Shown here: positions 1 through 8,213 of the stretch, piece after piece
How the letters are laid out: the number at the start of each line of letters is the position of its first letter
Position numbering within the stretch: the stretch's first letter is position 1
The notes under the pieces: generated by a model
Told to the model about the DNA's origin: nothing
Databases searched by the model: none
The model's input: only the letters and a program-made list of their open reading frames with translations
Program-made: the position numbers and the translations under genes
Source: Bacteroidota bacterium
GTDB lineage: Bacteria > Bacteroidota > Bacteroidia > UKL13-3
Assembly: GCA_947459415.1 (NCBI GenBank)
Contig: CANHDN010000005.1
Coordinates: forward strand, 1 to 46,168
Direction of reading: 5' to 3'
Length of the DNA: 46,168 bases

Positions 1-525
1 TTGAAAACCTTGCAGACCTACCTTTGGATCAACTGTTTCTTTATGAATTAAGTGTGGAGTATGTTCTGCAACATGTTCAATATCCATACCACCCTCGGTT
101 GAATAAACGATGATGTTTTTACCTTGGCTTCGGTCGAGCATTACACTCATGTAATATTCTTTTGGTTCAGCAACTCCTGGGTAATATACATCTTGTGCAA
201 CTAATACTTTACTTACTAATTTACCTTTCGGACCAGTTTGAATGGTTACCAATGTTCCCCCGAGAATATTTCCAGCAATTTCTTTAGCTTTTTCGGCATT
301 TTTAGCAACGGCAACACCTCTTTGTTCTTTGCCTATAATACTACCTTTTCCGCGACCACCTGCATGAATTTGGGCTTTTACTACCACAAAGTCACTTCCA
401 AATTGTTCTTTAAGTTTTAAAGCCGCCGCATGGGCTTCGTCAGCAGTTTCGGCAACTATGCCTTCCTGAACGGCAACGCCAAATGACTTTAAAATCTGCT
501 TGGCTTGGTATTCATGAATATTCAT
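1..525 (-). CDS. sucC: Succinyl-CoA ligase (ADP-forming) subunit beta, 5' part
   Basis: The beta subunit of succinyl-CoA synthetase couples succinyl-CoA cleavage to ATP/GTP formation in the cytosolic TCA cycle. The 175 codons in the window begin MNIHEYQAKQ, the typical start of SucC, and continue through the ATP-grasp N-terminal region, with the KAQIHAGGRGKG nucleotide-binding segment at about residues 46-57. The gene runs off the left edge, so the CoA-ligase half and the stop codon are not visible. The start is the ATG at 525. A possible promoter lies upstream, with a TATTTTCG element at 553-546. The DUF423 gene lies upstream on the same strand, 74 bp away, with no hairpin between them. The identification is firm. 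Confidence 0.95.
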   Translation of the reverse strand, partial: MNIHEYQAKQILKSFGVAVQEGIVAETADEAHAAALKLKEQFGSDFVVVKAQIHAGGRGKGSIIGKEQRGVAVAKNAEKAKEIAGNILGGTLVTIQTGPKGKLVSKVLVAQDVYYPGVAEPKEYYMSVMLDRSQGKNIIVYSTEGGMDIEHVAEHTPHLIHKETVDPKVGLQGFQ

Positions 526-599
526 TATTATTTAAAATTTTGTTGCGAAAATAAGTAATCAATCCACATTTGAAAGCATTTTAAGATGATTGTGTATAT

Positions 600-1088
600 T
601 TATTCAGTTGGATTGTCTGTTGATTTTCTTGAACGATGTCTTTTTTTTTCTTTAACTTCCTCAAAATCCTCTTTTTCAGTGTTGTGTTTTTCTGAGTTTG
701 AAAATCCACTAAAAAACAAAATTAACCAAGATAGTATAAATAATAGTCCACCTAATGGCGTTATCGCGCCTATAAAGCTAAATGACTCATTTCCCCATAG
801 ATTTCTGGTAGCCAAAAGATATAGGCTGCCTGAGAAGAGTATTATTCCTAAAATCATCATCCACAAGGCAATATTCAACTTTGTTTCGTTAAATTTTCTA
901 TGGTTCAAGCCTAATATAATTAAAGATAAGGCATGAATCATTTGATATCTTATGCCTATTTCAAATGTATTTAATGATTGTTCGTCTAATAACTTTTTTA
1001 ACCAGTGTGAGCCAAAGGCCCCCAGAGCAACAGCAAAACCCGCTAATAAAAATCCAGTTTTTACATATTTACGATGTGTATGCTTCAT
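600..1088 (-). CDS. DUF423 family small membrane protein
   Basis: This 162-residue integral membrane protein belongs to the DUF423 family (YgdD-like), whose biochemical role is unknown. Four hydrophobic segments are visible, at about residues 10-28, 48-62, 70-92 and 100-128. The family-typical AxGAFGSHWLKK stretch lies near residues 22-33, and the GIRYQMIHALSL region follows. The last 35 residues are a highly charged Lys/Glu/Arg tail that goes beyond the usual family length of about 120-130 residues, probably on the cytoplasmic side. It is transcribed towards sucC and divergently from the large gene at 1162. The family call is confident; the function is unknown. Confidence 0.85.
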   Translation of the reverse strand: MKHTHRKYVKTGFLLAGFAVALGAFGSHWLKKLLDEQSLNTFEIGIRYQMIHALSLIILGLNHRKFNETKLNIALWMMILGIILFSGSLYLLATRNLWGNESFSFIGAITPLGGLLFILSWLILFFSGFSNSEKHNTEKEDFEEVKEKKRHRSRKSTDNPTE

Positions 1089-1143
1089 TAGATTATTTTA
1101 AAACTTGTGAACAAATAACGGCTTAGAATTAAAATTGGCAAAT

Positions 1144-1151
1144 TAATTTTG
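1144..1151 (+). promoter_or_regulatory. Candidate -7 element TAATTTTG upstream of the 1162 operon
   Basis: TAATTTTG matches the Bacteroidota -7 consensus TAnnTTTG exactly. It ends 10 nt before the ATG at 1162, so the leader would be only a few nucleotides. No TTG is seen at the -33 position, so the call rests on one element. Confidence 0.4.
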
Positions 1152-1161
1152 AAGGTCTATT

Positions 1162-3888
1162 ATGAACAAACAGTTATTAAGTATCATTAGCCTAATTTTT
1201 TCCCTAGCATTAGCCTTGGCAATTTATCTATATTTTGATCAAATTGAAGATAAAAATTTACGCCCAATTACTATTGTGCCTGATAATTATGCGCTTATTT
1301 TAGAATCAAATGCAAGCAGAGATCACCTGAAAAAGGCAAAATCACTCGATTTTATGTCAAAATTTATGACGCATGAGAGATTGGGGAAATTTATGAATGA
1401 GCTATTTTATTACGATAGTTTAATCAAGACTAATGAAACCATAAATAATTGGTTTAATCAAGGCCAGGCAGTTTATTCATTTCATAGGTTACCCAATAAT
1501 GAAATAGCATTTTTCATGGCAGCTCAGACATTGCGGGAGGTTAATGAAGCAGAGGTATTACAATTTTTTCAGACAAATTTTCCTGGCAGGTATCATTTCA
1601 CAAACAGAAAATTTTTGCAAGACAATGTATATGATTTCACAGACTTTAAAACCAAATTAAAGTTTAGCATCGCTTTTAAAAGTAAGTTAATGCTCTTCTC
1701 TTTTCAAGGAAATTTGGTTGAAAGCGCCTTAGTAAAAATTAACAAGGTAAATAATGAAATTCCAAAGGACGATAAATTATCTTTCGTTAAAAATAGCGGC
1801 GAAGGCTTCAATTTGCATATGAACTATGCTAATTGTGCTAAATTACTAAATACAGTAATTCCTGCAGATAGTTCAATAAAATTTGAGATACTGACACATT
1901 TTGCTCAAAGATCTATTTATAATATTTCAATGGAAGATGAGGGTATACTGTTAAAAGGTGCTGCGCAAACTCATGAAACAAACTTTGAATTTTTAGATTT
2001 ATTACATGCACAAGCCCCAATCGACAATACACTTAGAAATTTATTACCAGAAAAAATTCATTTTGCCTATACATTAGGTTTTAATGGGTACCAATCTTTT
2101 GCTAAAAATGTGAAAGAGTATTTAGTCAATAAAGGATTAAATACCTCTTATCAAAAGTATGTTGATAGCCTAGAAAATGCCATCAAAATGCCATTTATTA
2201 AGCAAATGAAAGAAAATTTGGGCAATCATGTGGGTATATTCATGTTAGATGAGCCAGGTTTAAACAAAGATAGCAGCTATGTAATTGCTTTGGAAGCATT
2301 GAATGAGAAAAGTTTATCAGATTTACTTATTAATATGCAAGCTAAATTTAAGTTAATGGATAGCTTACATATAACTAATGATAGTGTATCAAGCTCGTTT
2401 TTGCAGGCTCCAATTGCAGGCGTGTTTAAATATTTTTATACAGACCTTTTGAGTACCTATGATATCAAATATTACACACAAAAAGGTAAATACTTTTTCT
2501 TTACAAATAATGTAAAAACTTTACAAAGTTTAAAAAATAGCTGGGAAAATGAAAAACTCCTGAGTAAAAATGAAAGCTATCAATCATTTGAAAAAAAATT
2601 ATCCCCCAATAGTAATTTAGAAATCTATATACATCCATCTCATGCTGCAAAATATGCATTGCATTTTGTAAATAATGAGTGGTTTAGTTTGATTAACCAA
2701 AATTTGGGTTTGATAAAAAAGGTGGATCACATAGGGATTCAATTTGCAGGAAGCAATGATAAGATTTTTGCCACGCAAGTTTTTGCGCAGTTTAATGTCG
2801 CAAAAACTGAAAAAACAGAGCAAATATGGGCAATACAGTTAGATTCAGCATTAATAAGTGAACCGCAAATATTAATGAACTATAGTTTGGGCGCTCAAAT
2901 TATTTTGGCTCAAGTTAGAGGTAATTCTCTCTATGCAATAGATAGGGATGGCGTGATCCTTTGGAAGAAAGAAATAGATGGTGAAATTATTTCAACGGTA
3001 AAGGAGTTAGATTTATTTAAAAATGGTAAAAGACAATGGCTATTTAATACAGCGCGTCAAATTTATGTGATACAAGACGATGGAACCAATTGTCAGGGTT
3101 GGCCGGCATGGATACCAACAGGGACAAAATATCCAGTAAGTGTATTTGATCCTTATGAAGATAAAAATTATCAAATATTTGCATCGGGGCAATTTTATAA
3201 AATAACTGCTTTTAATGGTCAGGGCAGGCCATTAACTTATTGGAATCCCAGAGAGGTATGGCCAAATCTTAAATCTAGCATTGGCAATTTCTTTTACAAG
3301 GGTAGTCAAGTTTATTGGTATTTAAACGAAAAAGGAAGCATTCAATTTATGGATAAAGAGGCAAAGAAAAATGCCCAAATATTATTAGATAGCCAATATA
3401 GATTTAATCAGGTTACCATAACATCAATAGATACTACATCATTTATAATTAGTGGAATAGATTCAAATAACTTCTTTAAAATAATATATGCAGCTTCAAA
3501 GAAGCCAAGTATTGTAAAGAGGCCGCTATCTGGCAATATGAACTTTAAAACAGTGTATAATTCCAGTTATAAACCTGAATTTTTATTTTATAACGAATCG
3601 CAAGTATTGCTGCAAAATGAGGCTGGAAATAGCTTGTTTAACAAAACTTTAACCAATGCTAAAATAACAAAAGTAGAATACCTCCAATTAGGAGAAAGCG
3701 CTAAAATAGTATATCAAGAGAAAGACAATAAAACCATACATGTAATACAAATGAATGGCGAAACCTATTCTCCATTTCCAATACAAACAACAGGAAAGTT
3801 TGCAATTGGGGATTTATTTAATGAGGGAGATAATTGGCTAATTTTTTCTGATATGGCTTATCAGTTAAATCTATACAAAATAAAGTAA
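1162..3888 (+). CDS. Membrane-anchored uncharacterised protein (DUF3352-like N-terminal part, propeller-like C-terminal part)
   Basis: This 908-residue protein is not recognised with certainty. It has one N-terminal hydrophobic segment (about residues 5-23) that reads as an uncleaved anchor or signal, because no lipobox or clear cleavage site is seen. Residues 30-520 contain repeated 'PDNYALILESN' and 'LLPEKIHFAYTLGFNG' type segments, like DUF3352-type envelope proteins. Residues from about 565 to the end read as short beta-strand repeats (SLYAIDRDGVILWKKEI, IYVIQDDGTNCQGWPAW), suggesting a beta-propeller. It opens a three-gene operon: the flippase-like gene starts 1 nt after its stop and the nuclease gene follows directly. 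A role at the cell envelope is inferred from this. No catalytic motif is seen. Confidence 0.7.
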   Translation: MNKQLLSIISLIFSLALALAIYLYFDQIEDKNLRPITIVPDNYALILESNASRDHLKKAKSLDFMSKFMTHERLGKFMNELFYYDSLIKTNETINNWFNQGQAVYSFHRLPNNEIAFFMAAQTLREVNEAEVLQFFQTNFPGRYHFTNRKFLQDNVYDFTDFKTKLKFSIAFKSKLMLFSFQGNLVESALVKINKVNNEIPKDDKLSFVKNSGEGFNLHMNYANCAKLLNTVIPADSSIKFEILTHFAQRSIYNISMEDEGILLKGAAQTHETNFEFLDLLHAQAPIDNTLRNLLPEKIHFAYTLGFNGYQSFAKNVKEYLVNKGLNTSYQKYVDSLENAIKMPFIKQMKENLGNHVGIFMLDEPGLNKDSSYVIALEALNEKSLSDLLINMQAKFKLMDSLHITNDSVSSSFLQAPIAGVFKYFYTDLLSTYDIKYYTQKGKYFFFTNNVKTLQSLKNSWENEKLLSKNESYQSFEKKLSPNSNLEIYIHPSHAAKYALHFVNNEWFSLINQNLGLIKKVDHIGIQFAGSNDKIFATQVFAQFNVAKTEKTEQIWAIQLDSALISEPQILMNYSLGAQIILAQVRGNSLYAIDRDGVILWKKEIDGEIISTVKELDLFKNGKRQWLFNTARQIYVIQDDGTNCQGWPAWIPTGTKYPVSVFDPYEDKNYQIFASGQFYKITAFNGQGRPLTYWNPREVWPNLKSSIGNFFYKGSQVYWYLNEKGSIQFMDKEAKKNAQILLDSQYRFNQVTITSIDTTSFIISGIDSNNFFKIIYAASKKPSIVKRPLSGNMNFKTVYNSSYKPEFLFYNESQVLLQNEAGNSLFNKTLTNAKITKVEYLQLGESAKIVYQEKDNKTIHVIQMNGETYSPFPIQTTGKFAIGDLFNEGDNWLIFSDMAYQLNLYKIK

Positions 3889-3889
3889 A

Positions 3890-4852
3890 ATGAAGGCCAA
3901 AAGCATCGTTTTACAATCTATATTATTTGCATGTATTGGCGTAGTTCTGATCTATCTTAGTTTTCAGAAGGTAGATATAGATTCGCTATTAAAAGTTCTT
4001 AAAACTGGCAATTATGTTTCTGTAGTGCCAGTTTTTTTTGTGTCGTTGCTGGTGTATTTATCAAGGGTTAAAAGGTGGCAATTATTATTTGAAGCAACAG
4101 GAGAGAAGCTACCAGCCAATTTCCTTTTAGCATCGCTCGCAAGCGGTTATTTAGTTAACTTTGTAGTACCTCGATTAGGAGAGTTTACTAGGGCTATTGT
4201 CTTAAAAAAATGGCTTAGTACACCAATGCACCTGAGTGTATCAACTATTGTTTTTGAGCGAATAGTAGATATATTAAGCCTGATTTTAATACTAACTACA
4301 GCATTTATATTAGAAATGCTGCAGCAAGGATCTTTTTTAAATGAATTTACAAATGGAGTAGATTTTTTAACTAAAAATAAATTAATAATTATTCTAATGA
4401 TTCTAATAGCTGGTTTCATTTTTTACCTATGGGTAAAAAATAGAAAAAACAGTATTAGTAGATGGTCTCAAGACTTTATGAAAGTATTTAAGGAATTATG
4501 CTACATGAAAAATAAGGGGTGGTTTCTTTTTCATACATGCGTCATTTGGTTAGGCTTCTATTTGATGACGTATCTGTGGTTTTTCTTATTTCAAGAATCA
4601 AGTGAATTAAGCATGTATGAAGCGTATTTGGTTATGGTATTGGGAGTAATTGCAAGAACTTTACCCATTCAGGCGGGTTCTGCAGGCGCCTATCATTTTG
4701 TTGTTAGTAAGGCCTTAATGTTATTGGGTATAGGGAATGTAATTGCCAATGCAATAGCGCTAATTATTCATGGCTTTCAAGCAGTATTTACTATACTATT
4801 TGGCACCTTCGCATATGTCTGGTTATTGGGAAAAAATAAAATTAATTCTTAA
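3890..4852 (+). CDS. Lysylphosphatidylglycerol synthase transmembrane/flippase-like protein (UPF0104)
   Basis: This 320-residue polytopic protein has seven or eight hydrophobic segments. It resembles the membrane domain family shared by lysyl-phosphatidylglycerol synthases and flippase-like UPF0104 proteins. The family-typical pattern is a first helix followed by 'YLSRVKRWQLLFEATG' (about residues 56-72), then 'NFVVPRLGEFTRAIVL' (about 90-105), and late 'RTLPIQAGSAGAYHF' (about 255-270). There is no soluble aminoacyl-transferase domain, so it is not a complete MprF. Similar stand-alone proteins are thought to move lipid-linked molecules across the inner membrane, but the substrate here is unknown. 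It starts 1 nt after the upstream gene and its stop abuts the next start, so translation is likely coupled. Confidence 0.8.
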   Translation: MKAKSIVLQSILFACIGVVLIYLSFQKVDIDSLLKVLKTGNYVSVVPVFFVSLLVYLSRVKRWQLLFEATGEKLPANFLLASLASGYLVNFVVPRLGEFTRAIVLKKWLSTPMHLSVSTIVFERIVDILSLILILTTAFILEMLQQGSFLNEFTNGVDFLTKNKLIIILMILIAGFIFYLWVKNRKNSISRWSQDFMKVFKELCYMKNKGWFLFHTCVIWLGFYLMTYLWFFLFQESSELSMYEAYLVMVLGVIARTLPIQAGSAGAYHFVVSKALMLLGIGNVIANAIALIIHGFQAVFTILFGTFAYVWLLGKNKINS

Positions 4853-4855
4853 GTG

Positions 4856-6076
4856 ATGAAGCAAAAAATTGATCTTAAAACGTATATTAGAAAATCACGT
4901 GTGGCGCTTTTAATGGTTGCGCTGAGTCTAAATGTGTGCTTAAATGCACAGAATTTTCCTAAATTAGGTAGTGATACATTATTAGATATTGCCACATGGA
5001 ATGTCGAGTGGTTGGGTAACACTACAAATGGTCCGTCGGATGAAATATTGCAATACAATAACGTATTAGCATTAATGAATAAAACAGAATTAGATATTTT
5101 TGCGCTGCAAGAAGTAAGCAGCCCAAGTACATTTGCCAATCTAAGCACAGCGTTAGGAGCAAAATATGATGGCTTCATATCTGATTTTTCCCAAACACAG
5201 AAAACAGCATTATTCTGGCGCAAAAGCATGTTTGAGATAATTCCTGATTTGTCTTTAAATATACCCTTAAACTCCTCCGACAATTACGCTTTTGCTTCTC
5301 GTGCCCCCTTGCAGGTATGTCTTAGAACTGTTGGTGGTTCAAAAACAGATACTATCTTTTTATTGGTAATTCACATGAAAGCTCAAACAGAAAGCACAGA
5401 TGCAGGCAGATTTGAGTCATACACGCGCCGACAAAATGCTGCAAATGCATTGAAGTTATATGTAGAAACAACTTTAGCGGGTAAAAAATTTGTAGTGCTT
5501 GGCGATTGGAATGACGACCTAGACGTATCGATTTACAATGCCTTGCCAACTCCTTACGCTGGCTTATTAACGGCTAAATATACCTTTCCAAGCAAAGAGT
5601 TAACAGATGCTGGAAAATCTAGCTATGCATTTAATACCAGTATGATAGATCATATTATGCAAAGTAAAACATTAGATTCGTTTTACATGAAAGGAAGTGC
5701 AAAGGTGTTTGATAATGCCAGCGATTACGTGAGTAATTTCAGTAATAATACATCCGACCATTTCCCTGTATACGCATTCTATGATTGGAAAAAATTAAGC
5801 ACCCGAATCATCCCAGCTTCTGTAACCGAAATGCATGCAAAAGCTCAAATTTTAGTTTATCCTAATCCGGTACAAGATAAATTGTTTATAGAATCTAATG
5901 AGGTTTTAGAAAGGGTTGTAGTGTACCAGTTAAACGGACAAATAGCCTACGAGCAGGTAGGAGAAGCTAAGGTGTTACAAATGAATATTGGCTCTTTACC
6001 ACCTGGGTTTTATATTTTACAGATTGAGGGAAGAACAGCGCTTCAAACCAGTAGATTAGTTATTAGCAGCGAATAA
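4856..6076 (+). CDS. Secreted endonuclease/exonuclease/phosphatase family protein with T9SS type A sorting tail
   Basis: This is an exported protein of about 406 residues. It has a basic N-terminus and a signal peptide ending near ALSLNVCLNA|QNF (about residue 32). The middle is an endonuclease/exonuclease/phosphatase fold: 'DIATWNVEWLG' (Asn metal ligand), 'DIFALQEVSS' (catalytic Glu), 'VIHMKAQ', 'VVLGDWNDDLD' and the terminal 'SDHFPV' His motif are all present, so metal-dependent phosphodiester hydrolysis is likely. The last 75 residues are a T9SS type A tail (ILVYPNPVQDKL ... GFYILQI ... RLVISSE), so the product should be exported through the type IX system. The GTG at 4853, directly after the previous stop, could serve as start instead of the ATG at 4856. 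Substrates such as extracellular DNA are an inference. Confidence 0.88.
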   Translation: MKQKIDLKTYIRKSRVALLMVALSLNVCLNAQNFPKLGSDTLLDIATWNVEWLGNTTNGPSDEILQYNNVLALMNKTELDIFALQEVSSPSTFANLSTALGAKYDGFISDFSQTQKTALFWRKSMFEIIPDLSLNIPLNSSDNYAFASRAPLQVCLRTVGGSKTDTIFLLVIHMKAQTESTDAGRFESYTRRQNAANALKLYVETTLAGKKFVVLGDWNDDLDVSIYNALPTPYAGLLTAKYTFPSKELTDAGKSSYAFNTSMIDHIMQSKTLDSFYMKGSAKVFDNASDYVSNFSNNTSDHFPVYAFYDWKKLSTRIIPASVTEMHAKAQILVYPNPVQDKLFIESNEVLERVVVYQLNGQIAYEQVGEAKVLQMNIGSLPPGFYILQIEGRTALQTSRLVISSE

Positions 6077-6079
6077 TAT

Positions 6080-6115
6080 ACAACAAAAAGGCAGCCGAGG
6101 CTGCCTTTTTGTTGT
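6080..6115. terminator. Strong bidirectional intrinsic terminator
   Basis: A near-perfect hairpin with a 16-bp stem and the loop CGAG spans 6080-6115. The GC-rich core AAGGCAGC/GCTGCCTT is flanked by A-run and T-run arms. It lies between the convergent nuclease gene (stop 6076) and repressor gene (stop 6135) and can serve both strands. Confidence 0.93.
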
Positions 6116-6134
6116 AATCAATCAGATTGAATCC

Positions 6135-6848
6135 TCAATCCAATGTTTTGCTATGATCCATTACATATTTCCAGATCTCTAGTACGTCTTCAATTTTCAC
6201 TTCATAAGGTTTGTATATGGGATTATTTGATACCAAGGCTAAGGTTTTGTTTTTAGCAATATCATTGTAAACGCGCTTAAATACGATACCATCTTCTTTG
6301 GTTAAAATAACATAACATAAGCCGTCTTTTAAGCTTGTCCAATCTTCTACGTATTCGCACGTAACATAGGTTTTATCTTGAATGGGTAGCATTGAATCTC
6401 CGCTAATTTGGAAGCTACGATACTTCTTGCGTCTATCTAAAAATGGTAGGCTAAATTGAGGTAACTCCGAAATAAACTGAATGTCGCTATAGCCAGAAGT
6501 ATAGCCTGCACGAGCTTTTTCAGAAACCATTTCAATATTGTCTACATTTTCGTGATTGGTAGTGGTGGCGATTACGCGCAGGTATTTTCCTTTCATGTAA
6601 TCTTCTAAGCCTCTTTCTAATTCTCCTACTTTGTACTCGGGTAGCCTAATGAGGTCAATCCGTAATAAGGTGTCTAAGCTTATTCTAAAATAGTCTGAAA
6701 TACGCATTGCCATTTCTAAGGGTGGTGAGGCGATATTGTTTTCATAACTATTCAAAACAGAACGTTTGGAGTCTATGGCAATAGCCATTTCTTCCTGGCT
6801 TAAATTCTTTCTTTTGCGAAGGAATTTGATGTTACTCGATAAATACAT
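6135..6848 (-). CDS. XRE-family repressor with LexA-like S24 peptidase domain
   Basis: This 237-residue repressor has an XRE-type helix-turn-helix (about residues 4-60, NIKFLRKRKNLSQEEMA...) and a C-terminal S24 domain. The self-cleavage machinery looks intact: an Ala114-Gly115 dipeptide (KARAG), Ser152 in SGDSM, and Lys191 in VFKRV. Spacings of 38 residues (Ala to Ser) and 39 (Ser to Lys) resemble LexA. It is divergent from dinB and a dnaE-type polymerase gene, so it probably represses them until RecA-type co-protease activity triggers cleavage. Its own promoter (6921-6893) has the palindrome ATTGTACAAT just downstream, which fits autoregulation. It is not classical LexA, which has a winged-helix N-terminus. 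The family call is firm; the regulon is inferred. Confidence 0.9.
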   Translation of the reverse strand: MYLSSNIKFLRKRKNLSQEEMAIAIDSKRSVLNSYENNIASPPLEMAMRISDYFRISLDTLLRIDLIRLPEYKVGELERGLEDYMKGKYLRVIATTTNHENVDNIEMVSEKARAGYTSGYSDIQFISELPQFSLPFLDRRKKYRSFQISGDSMLPIQDKTYVTCEYVEDWTSLKDGLCYVILTKEDGIVFKRVYNDIAKNKTLALVSNNPIYKPYEVKIEDVLEIWKYVMDHSKTLD

Positions 6849-6869
6849 GGCAAGCTTATTTGATTAATT

Positions 6870-6879
6870 ATTGTACAAT
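6870..6879. promoter_or_regulatory. Palindrome ATTGTACAAT, candidate operator for the S24 repressor gene
   Basis: A perfect 10-bp palindrome lies between the repressor start codon (6848) and its predicted -10 hexamer (6898-6893). This is around the expected transcription start, a position suited to autorepression. It sits in a wider AT-rich, roughly symmetric stretch with TTAATTA on both sides. Confidence 0.45.
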
Positions 6880-6892
6880 TAATTACTGCTGC

Positions 6893-6921
6893 AATATAGT
6901 AAATGATATTTTAAATGTCAA
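6893..6921 (-). promoter_or_regulatory. Predicted promoter of the S24 repressor gene
   Basis: Reading the minus strand, TTGACA (6921-6916) is followed after exactly 17 nt by TATATT (6898-6893). This is a close match to the sigma-70 pattern rather than to the usual Bacteroidota TTTG/TAnnTTTG pattern. A TTAGTTAATTAA element lies just upstream at 6925-6936. Confidence 0.55.
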
Positions 6922-6924
6922 GTA

Positions 6925-6936
6925 TTAGTTAATTAA
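6925..6936. promoter_or_regulatory. Near-palindrome TTAGTTAATTAA, candidate operator
   Basis: This 12-mer differs by one base from the perfect palindrome TTAGTTAACTAA at 7020-7031 next to dinB. It lies immediately upstream of the repressor -35 hexamer. The repetition within one intergenic region suggests a repressor-binding site. Confidence 0.4.
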
Positions 6937-6969
6937 ATTATCTTAAAAATAAGATTTTATACAAAATAG

Positions 6970-6998
6970 TTGCTTGTTTATACACAATAAGTTATTAT
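6970..6998 (+). promoter_or_regulatory. Predicted dinB promoter
   Basis: TTGCTT (6970-6975), a 17-nt spacer and TATTAT (6993-6998) form a sigma-70-like promoter 32 nt upstream of the dinB ATG. The -10 hexamer lies wholly inside the inverted repeat at 6990-7002. Confidence 0.5.
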
Positions 6999-7002
6999 AA
7001 CT
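6990..7002. promoter_or_regulatory. Inverted repeat AGTTATTATAACT over the dinB -10, candidate operator
   Basis: Perfect 6-bp arms AGTTAT/ATAACT around a single central T cover the predicted -10 of dinB. Binding there would block polymerase. The AGTT/AACT half-sites recur in the palindrome at 7020-7031. Confidence 0.5.
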
Positions 7003-7019
7003 AACTTTAAAATGTTAAT

Positions 7020-7031
7020 TTAGTTAACTAA
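7020..7031. promoter_or_regulatory. Perfect palindrome TTAGTTAACTAA at the dinB start, candidate operator
   Basis: A 12-bp perfect palindrome ends on the first base of the dinB ATG. It shares AGTT/AACT half-sites with 6990-7002 and is nearly identical to 6925-6936. Confidence 0.5.
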
Positions 7032-8164
7032 TGGATAGGGTGATTGCACACATGGATTTGGATACTTTTTTTGTATCTGCTGAGCGTTTAGAAAATTCGT
7101 CTTTATTAGGAAAGCCTGTTATAATTGGTGGTTTTTCTGACAGGGGGGTAGTGGCTAGTTGTAGTTATGAAGCACGCCAATTTGGTGTTCATGCCGCTAT
7201 GCCTGGTAAATTAGCTAGGAGAATTTGTCCGCAAGCCATTTGGATTCGAGGTGATATGGATAAATATAGCAGGCTTTCTCATTTAGTAACAGAGGTCATA
7301 ACATCTGAAGCGCCTTTGGTAGAAAAAGCTTCTATAGACGAGCATTATTTGGATGTTACAGGTATGGATCGGTTTTTTGGCACACAAAAATGGATGCACG
7401 AGTTGCGCATGCGCATTATAAAAGAAACAGGTTTGCCTATTTCCTTTGGTTTATCTGTAAACAAAACAGTTTCTAAAATTGCAACAGGAGAGGCTAAGCC
7501 CAATGGAGAAAAAGAGGTTGCAGCGCCACTGGTAAAACCATTTTTAAATCCACTTTCTATCAAAAAAATCCCAGGTATTGGAGATAAATCATATCATACA
7601 TTGAGGGATATGGGAATTGTATACATAGAAACCTTAGCCAATATGCCGCCAGAATTACTCGTAAAAGTAATGGGCGAAAACGGCAAACAAATTTGGGAAA
7701 AGGCTAATGGAATCGATAATCGTTTGGTTCAGCCATACCACGAGCAAAAATCTATTGGTTCAGAACGAACCTTTGAAACAGATACTACCGATGTTAAATT
7801 CTTGCATGAAGTGCTCTCTAAAATGGTGCAAGATGTATGCTTTGATATGCGCCAGCAAAATCGTTTATGTGCTACGATAACACTTAAATTGCGCTACTCC
7901 GATTTTCAAACGCATACGGCCCAAACGCGTGTGTCATATACCTCTTACGATCATGTAATTTTGGCCAAAGCCAAAGAACTGCTTCATAAGCTGTACGATC
8001 GTCGTTTACTCATTCGTTTAATTGGCGTAAAAGTAAGTAATCTAGTGTATGGCGCGCAACAAATAGACCTATTTGAAGACAGTGTTGAGATGGTAAAACT
8101 CTACCAAGCTTTAGACCAAATTAAACATTGGTACGGCAAAAAAGCTGTGCGAAAAGGAGGCTAA
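7031..8164 (+). CDS. dinB: DNA polymerase IV (Y-family translesion polymerase)
   Basis: Y-family polymerase IV bypasses damaged template bases with low fidelity. The 377-residue protein is full length. Catalytic carboxylates are visible at Asp9 (MDLD) and Asp103/Glu104 (SIDEHYLD), and the aromatic pair Phe13-Phe14 sits at the steric-gate position. The helix-hairpin-helix segment KKIPGIGDKSYHTL lies at about residues 178-191. A beta-clamp motif QQIDLF is at residues 343-348, slightly internal, followed by about 30 residues. The start is the ATG at 7031, directly after a palindrome. The gene is divergent from the S24 repressor gene and followed after 120 bp by a dnaE-type gene, which points to damage-inducible expression. 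Confidence 0.96.
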   Translation: MDRVIAHMDLDTFFVSAERLENSSLLGKPVIIGGFSDRGVVASCSYEARQFGVHAAMPGKLARRICPQAIWIRGDMDKYSRLSHLVTEVITSEAPLVEKASIDEHYLDVTGMDRFFGTQKWMHELRMRIIKETGLPISFGLSVNKTVSKIATGEAKPNGEKEVAAPLVKPFLNPLSIKKIPGIGDKSYHTLRDMGIVYIETLANMPPELLVKVMGENGKQIWEKANGIDNRLVQPYHEQKSIGSERTFETDTTDVKFLHEVLSKMVQDVCFDMRQQNRLCATITLKLRYSDFQTHTAQTRVSYTSYDHVILAKAKELLHKLYDRRLLIRLIGVKVSNLVYGAQQIDLFEDSVEMVKLYQALDQIKHWYGKKAVRKGG

Positions 8165-8213
8165 GATTTAGGTCTTTTAAATCAGTGTTTTAGTTATTTA
8201 TTATTATTTTACC

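Noticed and set aside
6135-6848. Annotation as classical LexA
   Set aside because: The S24 half fits, but the N-terminus is an XRE helix-turn-helix, not the LexA winged helix, so I left out the gene symbol.
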